From Pseudomonas iridis (GTDB lineage: Bacteria > Pseudomonadota > Gammaproteobacteria > Pseudomonadales > Pseudomonadaceae): 64,000 bases of DNA. The stretch's first letter is position 1, and every line of letters begins with the position of its first letter. Shown in pieces: positions 7,309 through 16,238 of the stretch. Under the pieces are notes generated by a model. The model was not told the origin of the DNA, searched no databases, and saw only the letters and a list, made by a program, of their open reading frames with translations. Both the position numbers and the translations under genes were made by a program. The stretch lies in NCBI RefSeq assembly GCF_017980685.1, contig NZ_JACXXO010000010.1, forward strand, positions 62,001 through 126,000, in the 5' to 3' direction.

Positions 7309-8913
7309 ATGCTGTCGTATCACCAAAAGCGTTTTCTGATCGTCGATGATTTCTCGGATTTTCGCAGTTCCGTGCGCTCGATGTTGCGCGAATTGGGCGT
7401 CAAGGACGTGGATACGGCAGACACCGGCGAGCAGGCGCTGAAGATGTGTGCGCAGAAGTCCTACGATTTCATCCTGCAGGATTTTCACCTCGGCGACGGT
7501 AAAAAGAACGGCCAGCAAGTCCTCGAAGACTTGATGGTGGAAAAGCTCATCAGCCATGAAGCGGTGTTCGTCATGGTGACCGCCGAGACCAGTCAGGCGA
7601 TGGTGCTCAGTGCTCTTGAGCATGAGCCGGATGCCTACCTGACCAAACCGTTCAACCGCTCGGGTCTGGCTCAGCGCCTTGAGCGTCTGGAGCAGCGCAA
7701 GACGTTGCTCAAGCCGATTCTGCAAGCCCTCGATCGTGGCAAACCGGTCGAGGTGCTCAATGCCTGCATCGCCCTGTGCAAGCAGGACATCCGCTATTCG
7801 CCGCTGTGCCTGCGTTACCGCGCCGATGCGCTGCGCGACCTGAATCAGAACGAAGCGCTGGAGCGTTTGTACGACGGCATCATTGCTGATCGGCCGCTGC
7901 CTTGGGCATTCGCCGGGCTGGGCAAATTGTTGTTCAAGCGTGGCCAGGTTGCGCAAGCCAAAGGCGTGTACGAGAAAGCCCTGAAAGCGTTCCCGCTGAT
8001 GCCGTCGCTGTATGACGGCATGGCCGATGTGCTGGTTGCCGAGGGCGATACCAAAGGCGCGCAGCGGGTGCTGGAAGAGGCGATCCGGTTGTCGCCGCTG
8101 GCGGTGCGTCGACAGGCGTTGCTGGGCAAACTGGCGATGGCCAACGAAGATTTCGACACCGCCTCGCGCGCTTATCGTCAGGCTGTGGCGCAAGGCGCGC
8201 AGTCGCGATTCAAGGACGCGGAAAGCAACCTCGGCCTGGCCCACGCGTTGATCAGCAAGGGCAGCGAGCGCGGTCTCGACACCCGCACACGGCTTGAGAT
8301 CAACACCACGCTCAGCGCGGTGGCCAAAGAGAACCCGAGCGATCCGGGCCTGCAGATTCGGGCGCGTCTGATGAAGGCCACCAGCCTGCTGCTCAACGAT
8401 GCCGAAACCGCTGACAAGCTTACCGAGCAGGCAATGATGCGCCTCGACGGCATGGAGCAGTTCATGAGTCCGGAGGCGGCGTTGCTGGTCGCCAAGCAGT
8501 TGCAGATGCTCGGTCAGGCCGAGGCGGGTAACTCGATGCTCAAGAGCTGTGCGGAAATCTACGGCGACGATCCGGCGGTGATGAAAGACATCGCCAAGCT
8601 CACCGATGACCCGACGATCCTCAGCTCCAGCAACGCTGCCGCCGACCTCAACCGTCAGGGTGTGCGCGTGTACAAGACCGGCAATCTGGTTGAGGCCCGC
8701 GAGGTGTTCCGCAAGGCGCTGAAGATGCAACCGAAGAACATCAGTATTGCGCTGAACATGGCCCAGTCGTTGCTGCACGGCACCGACACCAGTGTGCCGT
8801 CGGCGGAGCTGGAAGAATGTCGGGCCTGCCTGAAAATGGTCGGCCTGATGCCCGACACCGACGCGCGTCATGCGCGTTATCAGAAGCTGAAAAGCAAGGC
8901 GTTTGGCGAATGA
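7309..8913 (+). CDS. response regulator with TPR output domain
   Basis: A 534-residue cytosolic protein. The receiver domain covers residues 8-130, with acidic pair D13-D14, phospho-acceptor D58 and the conserved K in YLTKPFN. The rest is helical tetratricopeptide repeats (about 150-520), with no DNA-binding domain, so output is through protein contact. The start at 7309 fits homologous receivers, although the ribosome-binding site is weak. It overlaps the next gene, a soluble kinase, by 4 bp, so the two form a pair. A similar TPR regulator is common in Pseudomonas, with unknown partners. Confidence 0.87.
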   Translation: MLSYHQKRFLIVDDFSDFRSSVRSMLRELGVKDVDTADTGEQALKMCAQKSYDFILQDFHLGDGKKNGQQVLEDLMVEKLISHEAVFVMVTAETSQAMVLSALEHEPDAYLTKPFNRSGLAQRLERLEQRKTLLKPILQALDRGKPVEVLNACIALCKQDIRYSPLCLRYRADALRDLNQNEALERLYDGIIADRPLPWAFAGLGKLLFKRGQVAQAKGVYEKALKAFPLMPSLYDGMADVLVAEGDTKGAQRVLEEAIRLSPLAVRRQALLGKLAMANEDFDTASRAYRQAVAQGAQSRFKDAESNLGLAHALISKGSERGLDTRTRLEINTTLSAVAKENPSDPGLQIRARLMKATSLLLNDAETADKLTEQAMMRLDGMEQFMSPEAALLVAKQLQMLGQAEAGNSMLKSCAEIYGDDPAVMKDIAKLTDDPTILSSSNAAADLNRQGVRVYKTGNLVEAREVFRKALKMQPKNISIALNMAQSLLHGTDTSVPSAELEECRACLKMVGLMPDTDARHARYQKLKSKAFGE

Positions 8914-9602
8914 ACCAAGACGAGCAGGCTCTCGATTTTTCCACGGTGATTGCCTCCACCGTCCACGACATGAAGAACTCGCTGGCCATGCTCATGCAGG
9001 CCCACAGCCAATGGCTGGCGCGCTTGCCGCAGGGGCAACGCGAAGGCGCGGAGCAGGGCGTGATCGACTTCGAGTTCGCCCACCTCAATGGCATGCTGGT
9101 GCAACTGCTCGGGCTGTATAAGCTCGGCGTCAACCAGATGCCGTTGCAGCCGGCGTACCACGAACTCGATGATTTCATCGAGGCGCAACTGGCGGCGCAT
9201 CAAGAGGTGTTTGCCAGTCGCGGAATCATCGCGACCTATGAAGTTGATCCGCTGAGCCCGCTGGGCTTCTTCGACCGGGAATTGGTCGCTTCGGTGCTGG
9301 GCAACTGCATCAATAACGCCATCCGTTACGCCCGCGAGTCGTTGCTGATTACCGTCAGTGACGAGGCCGGGCAATTGGTCATCAGCATCAACGATGACGG
9401 CGACGGTTATCCGGCCCAGATGCTCGAGCGTCAGGCCGACTACGTGCAGGGCATCAATCACAGCAGCGGCAGCACCGGGTTGGGCCTGTATTTCGCCAAT
9501 CGAATTGCGGCGTTGCATCAGCGCAATGGCGTTGAAGGGCGCACCGAAATCGGCAATGGCGGGCCGCTGGGTGGCGGGGTTTTCAGTCTTTATCTACCGT
9601 GA
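8910..9602 (+). CDS. soluble sensor histidine kinase
   Basis: A 230-residue kinase without membrane segments. The phosphoacceptor region has VHDMKNSL with H19. The ATPase domain shows the N-box NCINNAIRYA, the D-box DDGDGYP and the G-box GSTGLGLYFA. No sensor domain precedes the H-box, so the signal must come from a partner. The start ATG overlaps the stop of the TPR response regulator, which implies translational coupling and a cognate pair. Confidence 0.87.
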   Translation: MNQDEQALDFSTVIASTVHDMKNSLAMLMQAHSQWLARLPQGQREGAEQGVIDFEFAHLNGMLVQLLGLYKLGVNQMPLQPAYHELDDFIEAQLAAHQEVFASRGIIATYEVDPLSPLGFFDRELVASVLGNCINNAIRYARESLLITVSDEAGQLVISINDDGDGYPAQMLERQADYVQGINHSSGSTGLGLYFANRIAALHQRNGVEGRTEIGNGGPLGGGVFSLYLP

Positions 9603-9700
9603 CGCGGGATTTTGTTTGACGCTGCTTGATATTGCGAACAGCCGGAGCCTATTTTGTACGGGTCGCCGTTCGCGGCTCGCAAAATAACAAGGATTGCGTC

Positions 9701-11044
9701 ATGACAACCGATGGCCAGCGTTCACTCGCACAGCGACTGACGGGCATTGATGAGATTGAGTGTGTCACGCCGGATTTGAATGGCGTGCCACGGGGCAAGG
9801 TAATGACTGCCGAGGGTTTCCTCGAAGGGCGGCGTTTGCAGTTGGCTCGGGGTGTGCTGCTGCAATGCATCATGGGGGGATATCCGCCGGCGCGGTTTTA
9901 CGGCAGCGATGACGGTGACCTGGCGCTGATAGCCGAGCCAGGCCAGATTCATCGCTTGCCGTGGAGCGACGAACCGCGTGCCCTGGCGATTTGCGATGCT
10001 GATGAACTGACCGGCGAAAGCTCCAGCCTGTCGACCCGCGGCCAGCTCAAGGCAGTCATCGCCCGTTACGCGGCGCGCGGCCTGGCACCGGTGGTGGCGA
10101 CCGAACTGGAGTTCTTCGTGTTCGCGCCTAACACCGATCCAACCCAACCGTTTCGCCCGCCAGTCGGCCTCGATGGTCGCCGCGAGGACGGTTTGTCGGC
10201 GTTCAGCGTCAGCTCCAATAACGGTCTGCGGCCGTTCTTCAGCGAAGTGTACAAATGCATGGCGGCCCTTGGTTTGCCGCGCGATACCTTCATGCATGAA
10301 ATGGGCGTCAGCCAGTTCGAGATCAACCTGCTGCATGGTGATCCGTTGCTGTTGGCCGACCAGACGTTCCTGTTCAAGCATCTGCTTAAAGAAGTCGCGC
10401 TCAAGCACGGCTTGACCGTGGTGTGCATGGCCAAGCCGCTGGCGCACACGCCGGGCAGCTCGATGCATATTCACCAGAGCGTCGTCGACATCGCTACGGG
10501 CAAAAACGTCTTCAGTGACCCTCACGGCGAGCCGACCGCGATGTTCCGCCACTTCATCGGTGGGCAACAAGCGGGCATGGCCGATTTCACCGCACTGTTT
10601 GCACCGAATGTGAACTCGTACCAGCGTCTGTGCCATCCGTACGCGTCGCCGAACAATGCCTGCTGGTCGCACGATAACCGCGCGGCCGGTTTGCGGATTC
10701 CGGCCAGTGCGCCGGTCGCTCGTCGGGTGGAAAACCGTTTGCCGGGCGCCGATGCCAACCCCTATCTGGCGATCGCCGCCAGTCTGGCCGCCGGTTTGCA
10801 TGGCATCGAGCATGAGCTTGAGCCGAGCGAAGCGATCCAGGGCGAGTTCGAGGTGCCGGACAATCTTTCGCTGCCATGTACCTTGCATGCCGCGCTCGAG
10901 CGTCTGAAGCGTAGTCAATTGGCGAGGGAACTGTTTGGACAGGAGTTCATCGAAGGCTACATCGCTTCGAAGACCATGGAACTGACCAGCTTCTTTGATG
11001 AAATAACTCCCTGGGAACGGCGTGTTCTAGCAGCCCAGGCCTGA
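9701..11044 (+). CDS. glutamine synthetase family ligase (gamma-glutamylpolyamine synthetase-like)
   Basis: A 447-residue cytosolic ATP-dependent ligase of the glutamine synthetase fold. The N-terminal beta-grasp contains VTPDLNGVPRGKVM, typical of the PuuA/SpuI branch that joins glutamate to putrescine or other amines rather than ammonia. ATP/metal-site motifs follow (ATELEFFVF, GSSMHIHQS, NPYLAIAASLA). AAGGA lies 9 bp before the chosen start; the longer frame upstream lacks support. The next gene is an MFS transporter 69 bp downstream. The substrate cannot be fixed from sequence. Confidence 0.87.
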   Translation: MTTDGQRSLAQRLTGIDEIECVTPDLNGVPRGKVMTAEGFLEGRRLQLARGVLLQCIMGGYPPARFYGSDDGDLALIAEPGQIHRLPWSDEPRALAICDADELTGESSSLSTRGQLKAVIARYAARGLAPVVATELEFFVFAPNTDPTQPFRPPVGLDGRREDGLSAFSVSSNNGLRPFFSEVYKCMAALGLPRDTFMHEMGVSQFEINLLHGDPLLLADQTFLFKHLLKEVALKHGLTVVCMAKPLAHTPGSSMHIHQSVVDIATGKNVFSDPHGEPTAMFRHFIGGQQAGMADFTALFAPNVNSYQRLCHPYASPNNACWSHDNRAAGLRIPASAPVARRVENRLPGADANPYLAIAASLAAGLHGIEHELEPSEAIQGEFEVPDNLSLPCTLHAALERLKRSQLARELFGQEFIEGYIASKTMELTSFFDEITPWERRVLAAQA

Positions 11045-11113
11045 CGTACCATCGTCACCGGGCTATCGTTCTGGTAGCCCGATCTTCACTGCAAGGAGCC
11101 GCTCGGAACGCCG

Positions 11114-12508
11114 ATGCGCCAAATCTGGAAATCCTTTCGAGCGCTGTATTTCGCCTCGCTGATGATGTTGATCGGCTCGGGCCTTTTGTCTACGTATCTG
11201 GCGTTGCGCCTGGCGGCCGAGAATGTCGACGGACTGTGGGTCGGTGCGCTGATGGCGGCCAACTATTTCGGTCTCGTGCTGGGCGGCAAGATCGGCCACC
11301 GGTTGATCGCCCGCGTCGGCCATATCCGGGCGTATTCCGCGTGTGCCGGGATCGTCGGTGCGGCGGTCCTTGGCCACGGCATGGTCGATTGGTTGCCGGC
11401 GTGGCTGGTGCTGCGGACCATCGTCGGTCTGGGCATGATGTGCCAATACATGGTGATCGAGAGCTGGCTCAATGAGCAGGCCGATGCCAATCAACGTGGA
11501 CTGGTGTTCAGCGGCTACATGATTGCTTCGTACCTGGGGCTGGTGCTCGGTCAGCTGATTCTGGTCATGCACCCGGGGCTGGGTCTGGAACTGCTGATGC
11601 TGGTCGCGCTGTGCTTTGCCCTGTGCCTGGTGCCGGTGACGCTGACCCGGCGGATTCACCCGGCGCCACTTCATCCGGCACCGATGGAGCCGCGCTTCTT
11701 TATCAAGCGCGTGCCGCAGTCGTTGAGCACGGTGCTCGGTGCGGGATTGATCATCGGCGCGTTCTACGGTCTGGCACCGTTGTATGCGTCGCAGCAGGGG
11801 CTGTCGACCGAGCAGGTCGGTCTGTTCATGGGTAGCTGCATCTTTGCCGGATTGCTGGTGCAGTGGCCGTTGGGCTGGCTGTCTGATCGTTATGATCGCG
11901 CGCTGCTGATCCGTTGCTTCGCCGGTTTCCTTGCGGTGGCGGCGTTGCCATTGGCGATCATGCCGCAGGTGCCGTTGGAGGTGCTGTTCGTGGTCGGCTT
12001 CTTCTGCTCGCTGGTGCAGTTCTGTCTGTATCCGTTGGCGGTGGCGTTTTCCAATGACCACGTCGAGGGGGATCGGCGCGTGTCGCTGACGGCGATGCTG
12101 CTGGTCACTTACGGTGTGGGTGCGAGTATCGGGCCGTTGCTGGCGGGTGTGCTGATGAAGTTTCTCGGCAGCCAGAGCCTGTATGCGTTCTTCAGCTTCT
12201 TTGCGCTGGTGCTGGTGTGGCGAATCCGCCCGAAAGCGGTGACCAATCTGCATCAGGTCGACGACGCACCGCTGCATCACGTGGCGATGCCGGACAGCAT
12301 GTCGAGTTCGCCGCTGGTCGCTGCGCTTGATCCGCGAGTGGATGAGCAGGTGGTGCAGGAGCAGATGCAGAATCCGGTGCCGCCGGAACCAGAGCCCGAT
12401 CCAGCGCCGGAACCAGAGCCTGAAAAAGAACCAGAGCCTGAGCCAGCAACAAGCCCGGATGAGGATAGCGACAGACCCACTCCGGATATCAGTGGCGCCA
12501 GACCTTGA
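11114..12508 (+). CDS. MFS transporter with Pro-Glu-rich C-terminal tail
   Basis: A 464-residue inner-membrane protein with about 12 membrane helices in residues 8-380 and MFS loop motifs (GGKIGHR between helices 2 and 3, WLSDRYDR in the second half). It resembles the YcaD/small-solute MFS branch. After residue 385 comes a cytosolic tail of about 80 residues, the last part built of repeated P-E-P-E units (near 418-445), which is unusual for this family. AAGGAG is 15 bp before the start, rather far. A bidirectional terminator follows. Confidence 0.83.
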   Translation: MRQIWKSFRALYFASLMMLIGSGLLSTYLALRLAAENVDGLWVGALMAANYFGLVLGGKIGHRLIARVGHIRAYSACAGIVGAAVLGHGMVDWLPAWLVLRTIVGLGMMCQYMVIESWLNEQADANQRGLVFSGYMIASYLGLVLGQLILVMHPGLGLELLMLVALCFALCLVPVTLTRRIHPAPLHPAPMEPRFFIKRVPQSLSTVLGAGLIIGAFYGLAPLYASQQGLSTEQVGLFMGSCIFAGLLVQWPLGWLSDRYDRALLIRCFAGFLAVAALPLAIMPQVPLEVLFVVGFFCSLVQFCLYPLAVAFSNDHVEGDRRVSLTAMLLVTYGVGASIGPLLAGVLMKFLGSQSLYAFFSFFALVLVWRIRPKAVTNLHQVDDAPLHHVAMPDSMSSSPLVAALDPRVDEQVVQEQMQNPVPPEPEPDPAPEPEPEKEPEPEPATSPDEDSDRPTPDISGARP

Positions 12509-12523
12509 AAATCGGTCGCGCAT

Positions 12524-12561
12524 AAAAAAGGGCAGTCCCGTCAAGGACTGCCCTTTTTATT
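12524..12561. terminator. bidirectional terminator between the MFS gene and flgZ
   Basis: The stem GGGCAGTCC/GGACTGCCC is flanked by an A run on the left and a T run on the right, so it can end transcription on both strands. The two convergent genes stop 16 bp and 13 bp away. Confidence 0.88.
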
Positions 12562-12573
12562 TTTGCGTACGAC

Positions 12574-13320
12574 TCACATATCGTCTTTGTCGAAACGCCG
12601 TGCTTCACGTTGCAACTGATAGACGAAACGCTCGACGTTGCGCGCGGCCGGGCCACTGATGTTGTGGAAGCGCAGGCCGGCGAAGGTGATGTTGAGTTTT
12701 TCTTCGAAGTGCAGATAGCGCAGTTCGACGGAAATCGGCTGATTGCCGAACAGTGGCGGGGCGATCATGCGGTCGTAGACCTGGCCAAGTTGCAGCCGGT
12801 CAGTGATGTCGCCTTCGAAGCGCAGCTTGCAACCGGTGGCGGAAATATCCAGCAGTTTGCCCTGGATCGGCGCCTTGAGCTTTTCGCCACCCAGTTCAAC
12901 GCTGACCAGATCGGTCAGTTTCAGTGCTGCGCGAAACGCGTTGCGGCGCTGGTGATAAACCACTTCGCTCGGCAGCTCGCCGGTGTAAAAGCGGTCGCCG
13001 TCGGATTCTTCGATGTTCAGCGTACCGTTGCATTCCCAAGCGATGCGCACACCATCATGGAAGCCTTCAACCCTGAACGGTTCGCCGGCGAGCAGAAAGC
13101 GTTCGCCGTCGCGCGGGATCATTTCGTCGAGAGTAATCGAGGCGCTGTCGCGGTCGACTTTGATCAGGTAGCTCTGGAAGCGCTGGCTGCGTTCATGGAA
13201 CGTGATGATCAGCGGGTCGTGACTGTCTTGCAGTTGACGCAGGTTGCTGGAGATTTCCAGTGGCGTGGTGAGCACCTTAGGTGGCTGCGGAGCATCATCC
13301 GCGCTTAGGGCGTTTGGCAC
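12574..13320 (-). CDS. flgZ: flagellar brake protein FlgZ (YcgR), PilZ domain
   Basis: A 248-residue c-di-GMP effector that slows flagellar rotation. The N-terminal YcgR domain covers about residues 20-115. The PilZ domain (about 120-235) carries the arginine motif in YHQRRNAFR and the DISATG motif that bind c-di-GMP. It is last in the minus-strand set flgA, flgM, flgN, flgZ. In Pseudomonas this gene is usually called flgZ and lies in the same order. It links flagellar output to the c-di-GMP level, which AmrZ also controls. Confidence 0.93.
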   Translation of the reverse strand: MPNALSADDAPQPPKVLTTPLEISSNLRQLQDSHDPLIITFHERSQRFQSYLIKVDRDSASITLDEMIPRDGERFLLAGEPFRVEGFHDGVRIAWECNGTLNIEESDGDRFYTGELPSEVVYHQRRNAFRAALKLTDLVSVELGGEKLKAPIQGKLLDISATGCKLRFEGDITDRLQLGQVYDRMIAPPLFGNQPISVELRYLHFEEKLNITFAGLRFHNISGPAARNVERFVYQLQREARRFDKDDM

Positions 13321-13412
13321 GTTCTCTCAATCTCCAGACAAAATTTGACGATGAATGGCCAGCATTTTGCCAGCATGTTCCGCGTGTTGATAGTGCAGGC
13401 TCATCGAATGGC

Positions 13413-13880
13413 TCACGCCTGGCTGAAGGTGCGCGGCTTGACGGGTCTGGCGAAAGTGCCGCTCGCGTCATACAGCGCTGGCGGTTCGCCCCCGGTGAGG
13501 ATTTTCAATTGATTGGACGTCGCGGCCTGCTGGATCTGGATCGACTGGCCGTTCTTGGCGTTGGCTGCCTGACACTGGCTGATGAGGTCAGTGAGGGCAT
13601 CGCCCTGCGTCATCAACTGCTCGCCAATGCTCGACTGGCTGGCCAGTTGCTCGAGCCCTGTGCGGTCAGTCGGCAGGTTCAGGCTGGCGAGGATTTCGCT
13701 GCGCTTGCGGCCATGCTGTTCAAGCAGAACGATCAATGCCTGTTTGCGCGCCAGAATTTCTTCCAGCAAGGGCATGTCGCGACCGTGCAAAGCGAGGGCC
13801 TCGGTTTGCAGTAACTCCAGCAATTGTTGAGCTGGAGCAAAGTCGTCGTTGATCAGTTGCAGTAAATTAGTGTCGTGCAT
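13413..13880 (-). CDS. flgN: flagellar export chaperone FlgN-like
   Basis: A 155-residue, almost wholly helical protein with the FlgN pattern (LLQLINDDFAPAQQLLELLQ at the start) and a disordered tail. FlgN escorts the hook-filament junction proteins FlgK and FlgL to the flagellar export gate. Those genes are not in the window. It lies 48 bp after flgM on the same strand and is probably read from the sigma28 promoter before flgM. Confidence 0.88.
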   Translation of the reverse strand: MHDTNLLQLINDDFAPAQQLLELLQTEALALHGRDMPLLEEILARKQALIVLLEQHGRKRSEILASLNLPTDRTGLEQLASQSSIGEQLMTQGDALTDLISQCQAANAKNGQSIQIQQAATSNQLKILTGGEPPALYDASGTFARPVKPRTFSQA

Positions 13881-13928
13881 GGCTGGCCTTGGGTTTTAAG
13901 CGTCCAAAAGCCTGGCGCAGGCGAAGGC

Positions 13929-14255
13929 CTAGCGCTGGGCTTCGAAGTTGAGCAGTTTGCTGGCTACACGGTTGCTGTCGACTTTATAGCTGCCATCGGC
14001 AATCGCGGCTTTCAACTCGGCCACACGGGCTTTGTCGACAGCAGGTTGATCGCGCAGCTTGTCAGTGACCTTCTGCAACTGTTGAGCCTCATTGCTGAGG
14101 TGTACCGATTCCCCGCTTTTAGCGGTACTGGCCGATTCGGCCGGGGTATTCAGCGGCGCGGAGGTGCCGTTTTCGGCGGTTTCCTTGGCGTTGCTGGTAC
14201 GCGTACTGCCCGTAAGTGACGAGGAGCTGTTCAAACGGCTGAAATCGATGACCAT
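13929..14255 (-). CDS. flgM: anti-sigma28 factor FlgM
   Basis: A 108-residue protein. The N-terminal half is disordered and rich in Ser/Thr/Ala, and the C-terminal half (about residues 55-105) holds the conserved LSNEAQQLQ and RVAELKAAIADGSYKVDSNRVASKLL helices that bind FliA. FlgM holds FliA until hook completion and is then exported. AGAGG lies 9 bp before the start. A near-perfect sigma28 promoter precedes it, giving the usual FliA-FlgM feedback. Confidence 0.93.
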   Translation of the reverse strand: MVIDFSRLNSSSSLTGSTRTSNAKETAENGTSAPLNTPAESASTAKSGESVHLSNEAQQLQKVTDKLRDQPAVDKARVAELKAAIADGSYKVDSNRVASKLLNFEAQR

Positions 14256-14290
14256 GATAAAAACCTCTGGGAATTTGGACGCTTGCCATG

Positions 14291-14317
14291 TTTTCGGCTA
14301 TCCCCTGGAAAACTTTA
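14291..14317 (-). promoter_or_regulatory. sigma28 (FliA) promoter of flgMN
   Basis: Read on minus, TAAAGTTT (14317-14310) and GCCGAAAA (14298-14291) are separated by exactly 11 bp. The FliA consensus is TAAAGTTT-N11-GCCGATAA, so 15 of 16 fixed positions match. The predicted transcript starts about 30 bp before flgM. Confidence 0.85.
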
Positions 14318-14416
14318 GGCCCATTTGCGAATGAGTCTGCATGCGCCGGCGCGTGTCCTGCTGCGGCACAGTTTAGGGAAGCGACGGGGTCCGCGCCAGT
14401 TTTCTCACGAGGGCTT

Positions 14417-15178
14417 CTACATGGCGACTTCCACTTGGCCCGGCGCGGTGACTTGCGCCTTGATGACCCGTTGCGAGTTGAGGTTTTTCACCCGGATCTG
14501 TTCTCTCAAGCCGCCATTGGCCAGGGCTTCACCGGGCATGCGCACGGCGAGTGTGCCGCTGCGGGCGATGATGACCACGTGATCGCCTTTGCGCACAACT
14601 TCCGCCTGTTCCAGATGCACCAGGGTAATGACCTGATCGGCTACCGTTGGTCGGGTTAATTTCTGCCCGATCGCTTCGTCTACCGACGTCAAAAAACCTT
14701 GATTGATTGTGCTGACATCGCGCTCGCGCAATGTCACGTCCTGAGGCTCGATAATTCCAGAGCGCTTGAGTGGCCGGGTAGTGGTCACAATCTCGCGAAA
14801 CAGGCGGACTTGAGCGGGTACGAACACGGTCCAGGGGGACGCGCCCTCACAGCGAATCTTGACCGTTACCCGGCCCAAAGGGCGTGCCGGACTCTCCAGC
14901 GAGGCTGTCAATTCCTTGTCGCACATGGGCATGCGCATGCGGGGATCTAGCTGGTTCACTTCGATTTCGTAGCGGCCTTCCGTTTGACTGGTTGCCAGAT
15001 AGTCTTCTACGGTGAACTCAAGAAAGCCCTGAGTGACGCCGATAAGCATGTCAGGCATGGTAACCGCATCAGCAATGGCAGGGCTGCCAGCGAAACAGCA
15101 GCAAATGGCGGACACCGCGCAAAGCCCTCTGCGGAGGGAAGATGTCAGGCGTCGGAAAAATGTCGTTTGAGCGTTCAT
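14417..15178 (-). CDS. flgA: flagellar P-ring assembly chaperone FlgA
   Basis: A 253-residue periplasmic protein. A signal peptide with basic n-region and hydrophobic core covers about residues 1-36. Then come an FlgA N-terminal domain and a C-terminal SAF-like domain (about 125-250, with the G-DHVVIIARSG and PGEAL motifs). It helps FlgI form the P ring. The start at 15178 is the only one giving a proper signal peptide, yet it has no Shine-Dalgarno and lies 1 nt after the start site predicted from the sigma54 promoter. Confidence 0.9.
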   Translation of the reverse strand: MNAQTTFFRRLTSSLRRGLCAVSAICCCFAGSPAIADAVTMPDMLIGVTQGFLEFTVEDYLATSQTEGRYEIEVNQLDPRMRMPMCDKELTASLESPARPLGRVTVKIRCEGASPWTVFVPAQVRLFREIVTTTRPLKRSGIIEPQDVTLRERDVSTINQGFLTSVDEAIGQKLTRPTVADQVITLVHLEQAEVVRKGDHVVIIARSGTLAVRMPGEALANGGLREQIRVKNLNSQRVIKAQVTAPGQVEVAM

Positions 15179-15189
15179 ACGAGTTAAAA

Positions 15190-15205
15190 AGCAAGCGCCG
15201 TGCCG
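15190..15205 (-). promoter_or_regulatory. sigma54 promoter of flgA
   Basis: Read on minus, CGGCACG-N4-TTGCT matches the sigma54 consensus at all but the first base, with the GG and GC dinucleotides 10 bp apart. The -12 C is at 15191, which places +1 near 15179, right at the flgA start codon. FleQ-type activation is expected for flagellar class II genes. Confidence 0.75.
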
Positions 15206-15259
15206 TTTAGCAATGAATGTGCGTCGCAACAACACTTGGCGTTGGTTTAGGAGTCTGGC

Positions 15260-16192
15260 ATGGCTGGTGTAATGGATTCGGTGAACCAGCGCACGCAACT
15301 GGTAGGGCAGAATCGCCTGGAGCTGTTGTTGTTCCGTCTCGACGGTCAGCAGCTCTACGGGATCAACGTGTTCAAGGTTCGGGAAGTGCTGCAATGCCCT
15401 TCGCTGACGTTGATGCCCAAGTCCAGTCCTGTCGTGTGCGGGGTGGCAAGTATTCGGGGGGCGACCATTCCGATCCTTGATCTGGCAATGGCGACCGGCT
15501 CCGGTGCGTTGAAAGACAAGAAAAACCCGTTCGTGATCATCACGGAGTACAACACCAAGACCCAGGGTTTCCTGGTCCGCTCGGTGGAGCGCATCGTCAA
15601 CATGAACTGGGAAGAGATTCATCCGCCGCCCAAGGGCACGGGTCGCGATCATTACCTGACCGCTGTGACTCGGGTGGACAATCAGTTAGTCGAAATCATC
15701 GACGTCGAGAAAGTGCTGGCGGAAGTCGCACCGACGCCGGAAGCGATTTCGGTCGGCGTCGTCGATGTCGAGACCCAGACCAAAGCGTTGTCGCTGCGGG
15801 TGCTGACAGTCGATGACTCGTCGGTGGCACGCAAGCAGGTCTCGCGGTGTCTGCAGACGGTCGGCGTTGAGGTCGTGGCGTTGAACGACGGCAAGCAGGC
15901 GCTGGATTACCTGCGCAAGCTGGTCGACGAGGGCAAGAAGCCGGAAGAAGAGTTCCTGATGATGATCTCCGACATCGAGATGCCGGAGATGGACGGGTAC
16001 ACCCTGACGGCGGAAATCCGCAGCGACCCACGCATGCAAAAGCTTCATATCATCCTGCATACTTCGTTGTCGGGAGTGTTCAATCAGGCGATGGTCAAGA
16101 AAGTCGGTGCCGATGACTTTTTGGCCAAATTCCGTCCTGATGACCTGGCATCCCGGGTAGTCGACCGGATCAAAGCAGCAGATATCAGCTAG
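15260..16192 (+). CDS. cheV: chemotaxis coupling protein CheV
   Basis: A 310-residue cytosolic protein with a CheW-like domain (about residues 15-160) joined to a receiver domain (about 178-305; phospho-acceptor in MISDIEMPEMDG, active-site K before FRPDD). It couples chemoreceptors to CheA and is itself phosphorylated for adaptation. AGGAG lies 7 bp before the ATG. It diverges from flgA over an 81-bp gap and is followed by cheR 46 bp later, a pair conserved in Pseudomonas. Confidence 0.94.
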   Translation: MAGVMDSVNQRTQLVGQNRLELLLFRLDGQQLYGINVFKVREVLQCPSLTLMPKSSPVVCGVASIRGATIPILDLAMATGSGALKDKKNPFVIITEYNTKTQGFLVRSVERIVNMNWEEIHPPPKGTGRDHYLTAVTRVDNQLVEIIDVEKVLAEVAPTPEAISVGVVDVETQTKALSLRVLTVDDSSVARKQVSRCLQTVGVEVVALNDGKQALDYLRKLVDEGKKPEEEFLMMISDIEMPEMDGYTLTAEIRSDPRMQKLHIILHTSLSGVFNQAMVKKVGADDFLAKFRPDDLASRVVDRIKAADIS

Positions 16193-16238
16193 GGGCCTTC
16201 TGCCCCTGGCGGTCAACACGATTTAAGAGGCGGCATCA

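Noticed and set aside
7288..8871. A 527-codon minus-strand frame opposite the TPR response regulator
   Set aside because: It is a shadow frame rich in His, Gln and Arg, typical of antisense reading of GC-rich genes.
11058..11081. Hairpin GGGCTA/TAGCCC after the glutamine-synthetase-like gene
   Set aside because: It is followed by ATCTTCAC without a T run; it is too weak to call a terminator.
11063..12544. A 493-codon minus-strand frame opposite the MFS gene
   Set aside because: The product is a low-complexity His/Gln/Arg sequence; the plus strand has clear membrane helices.
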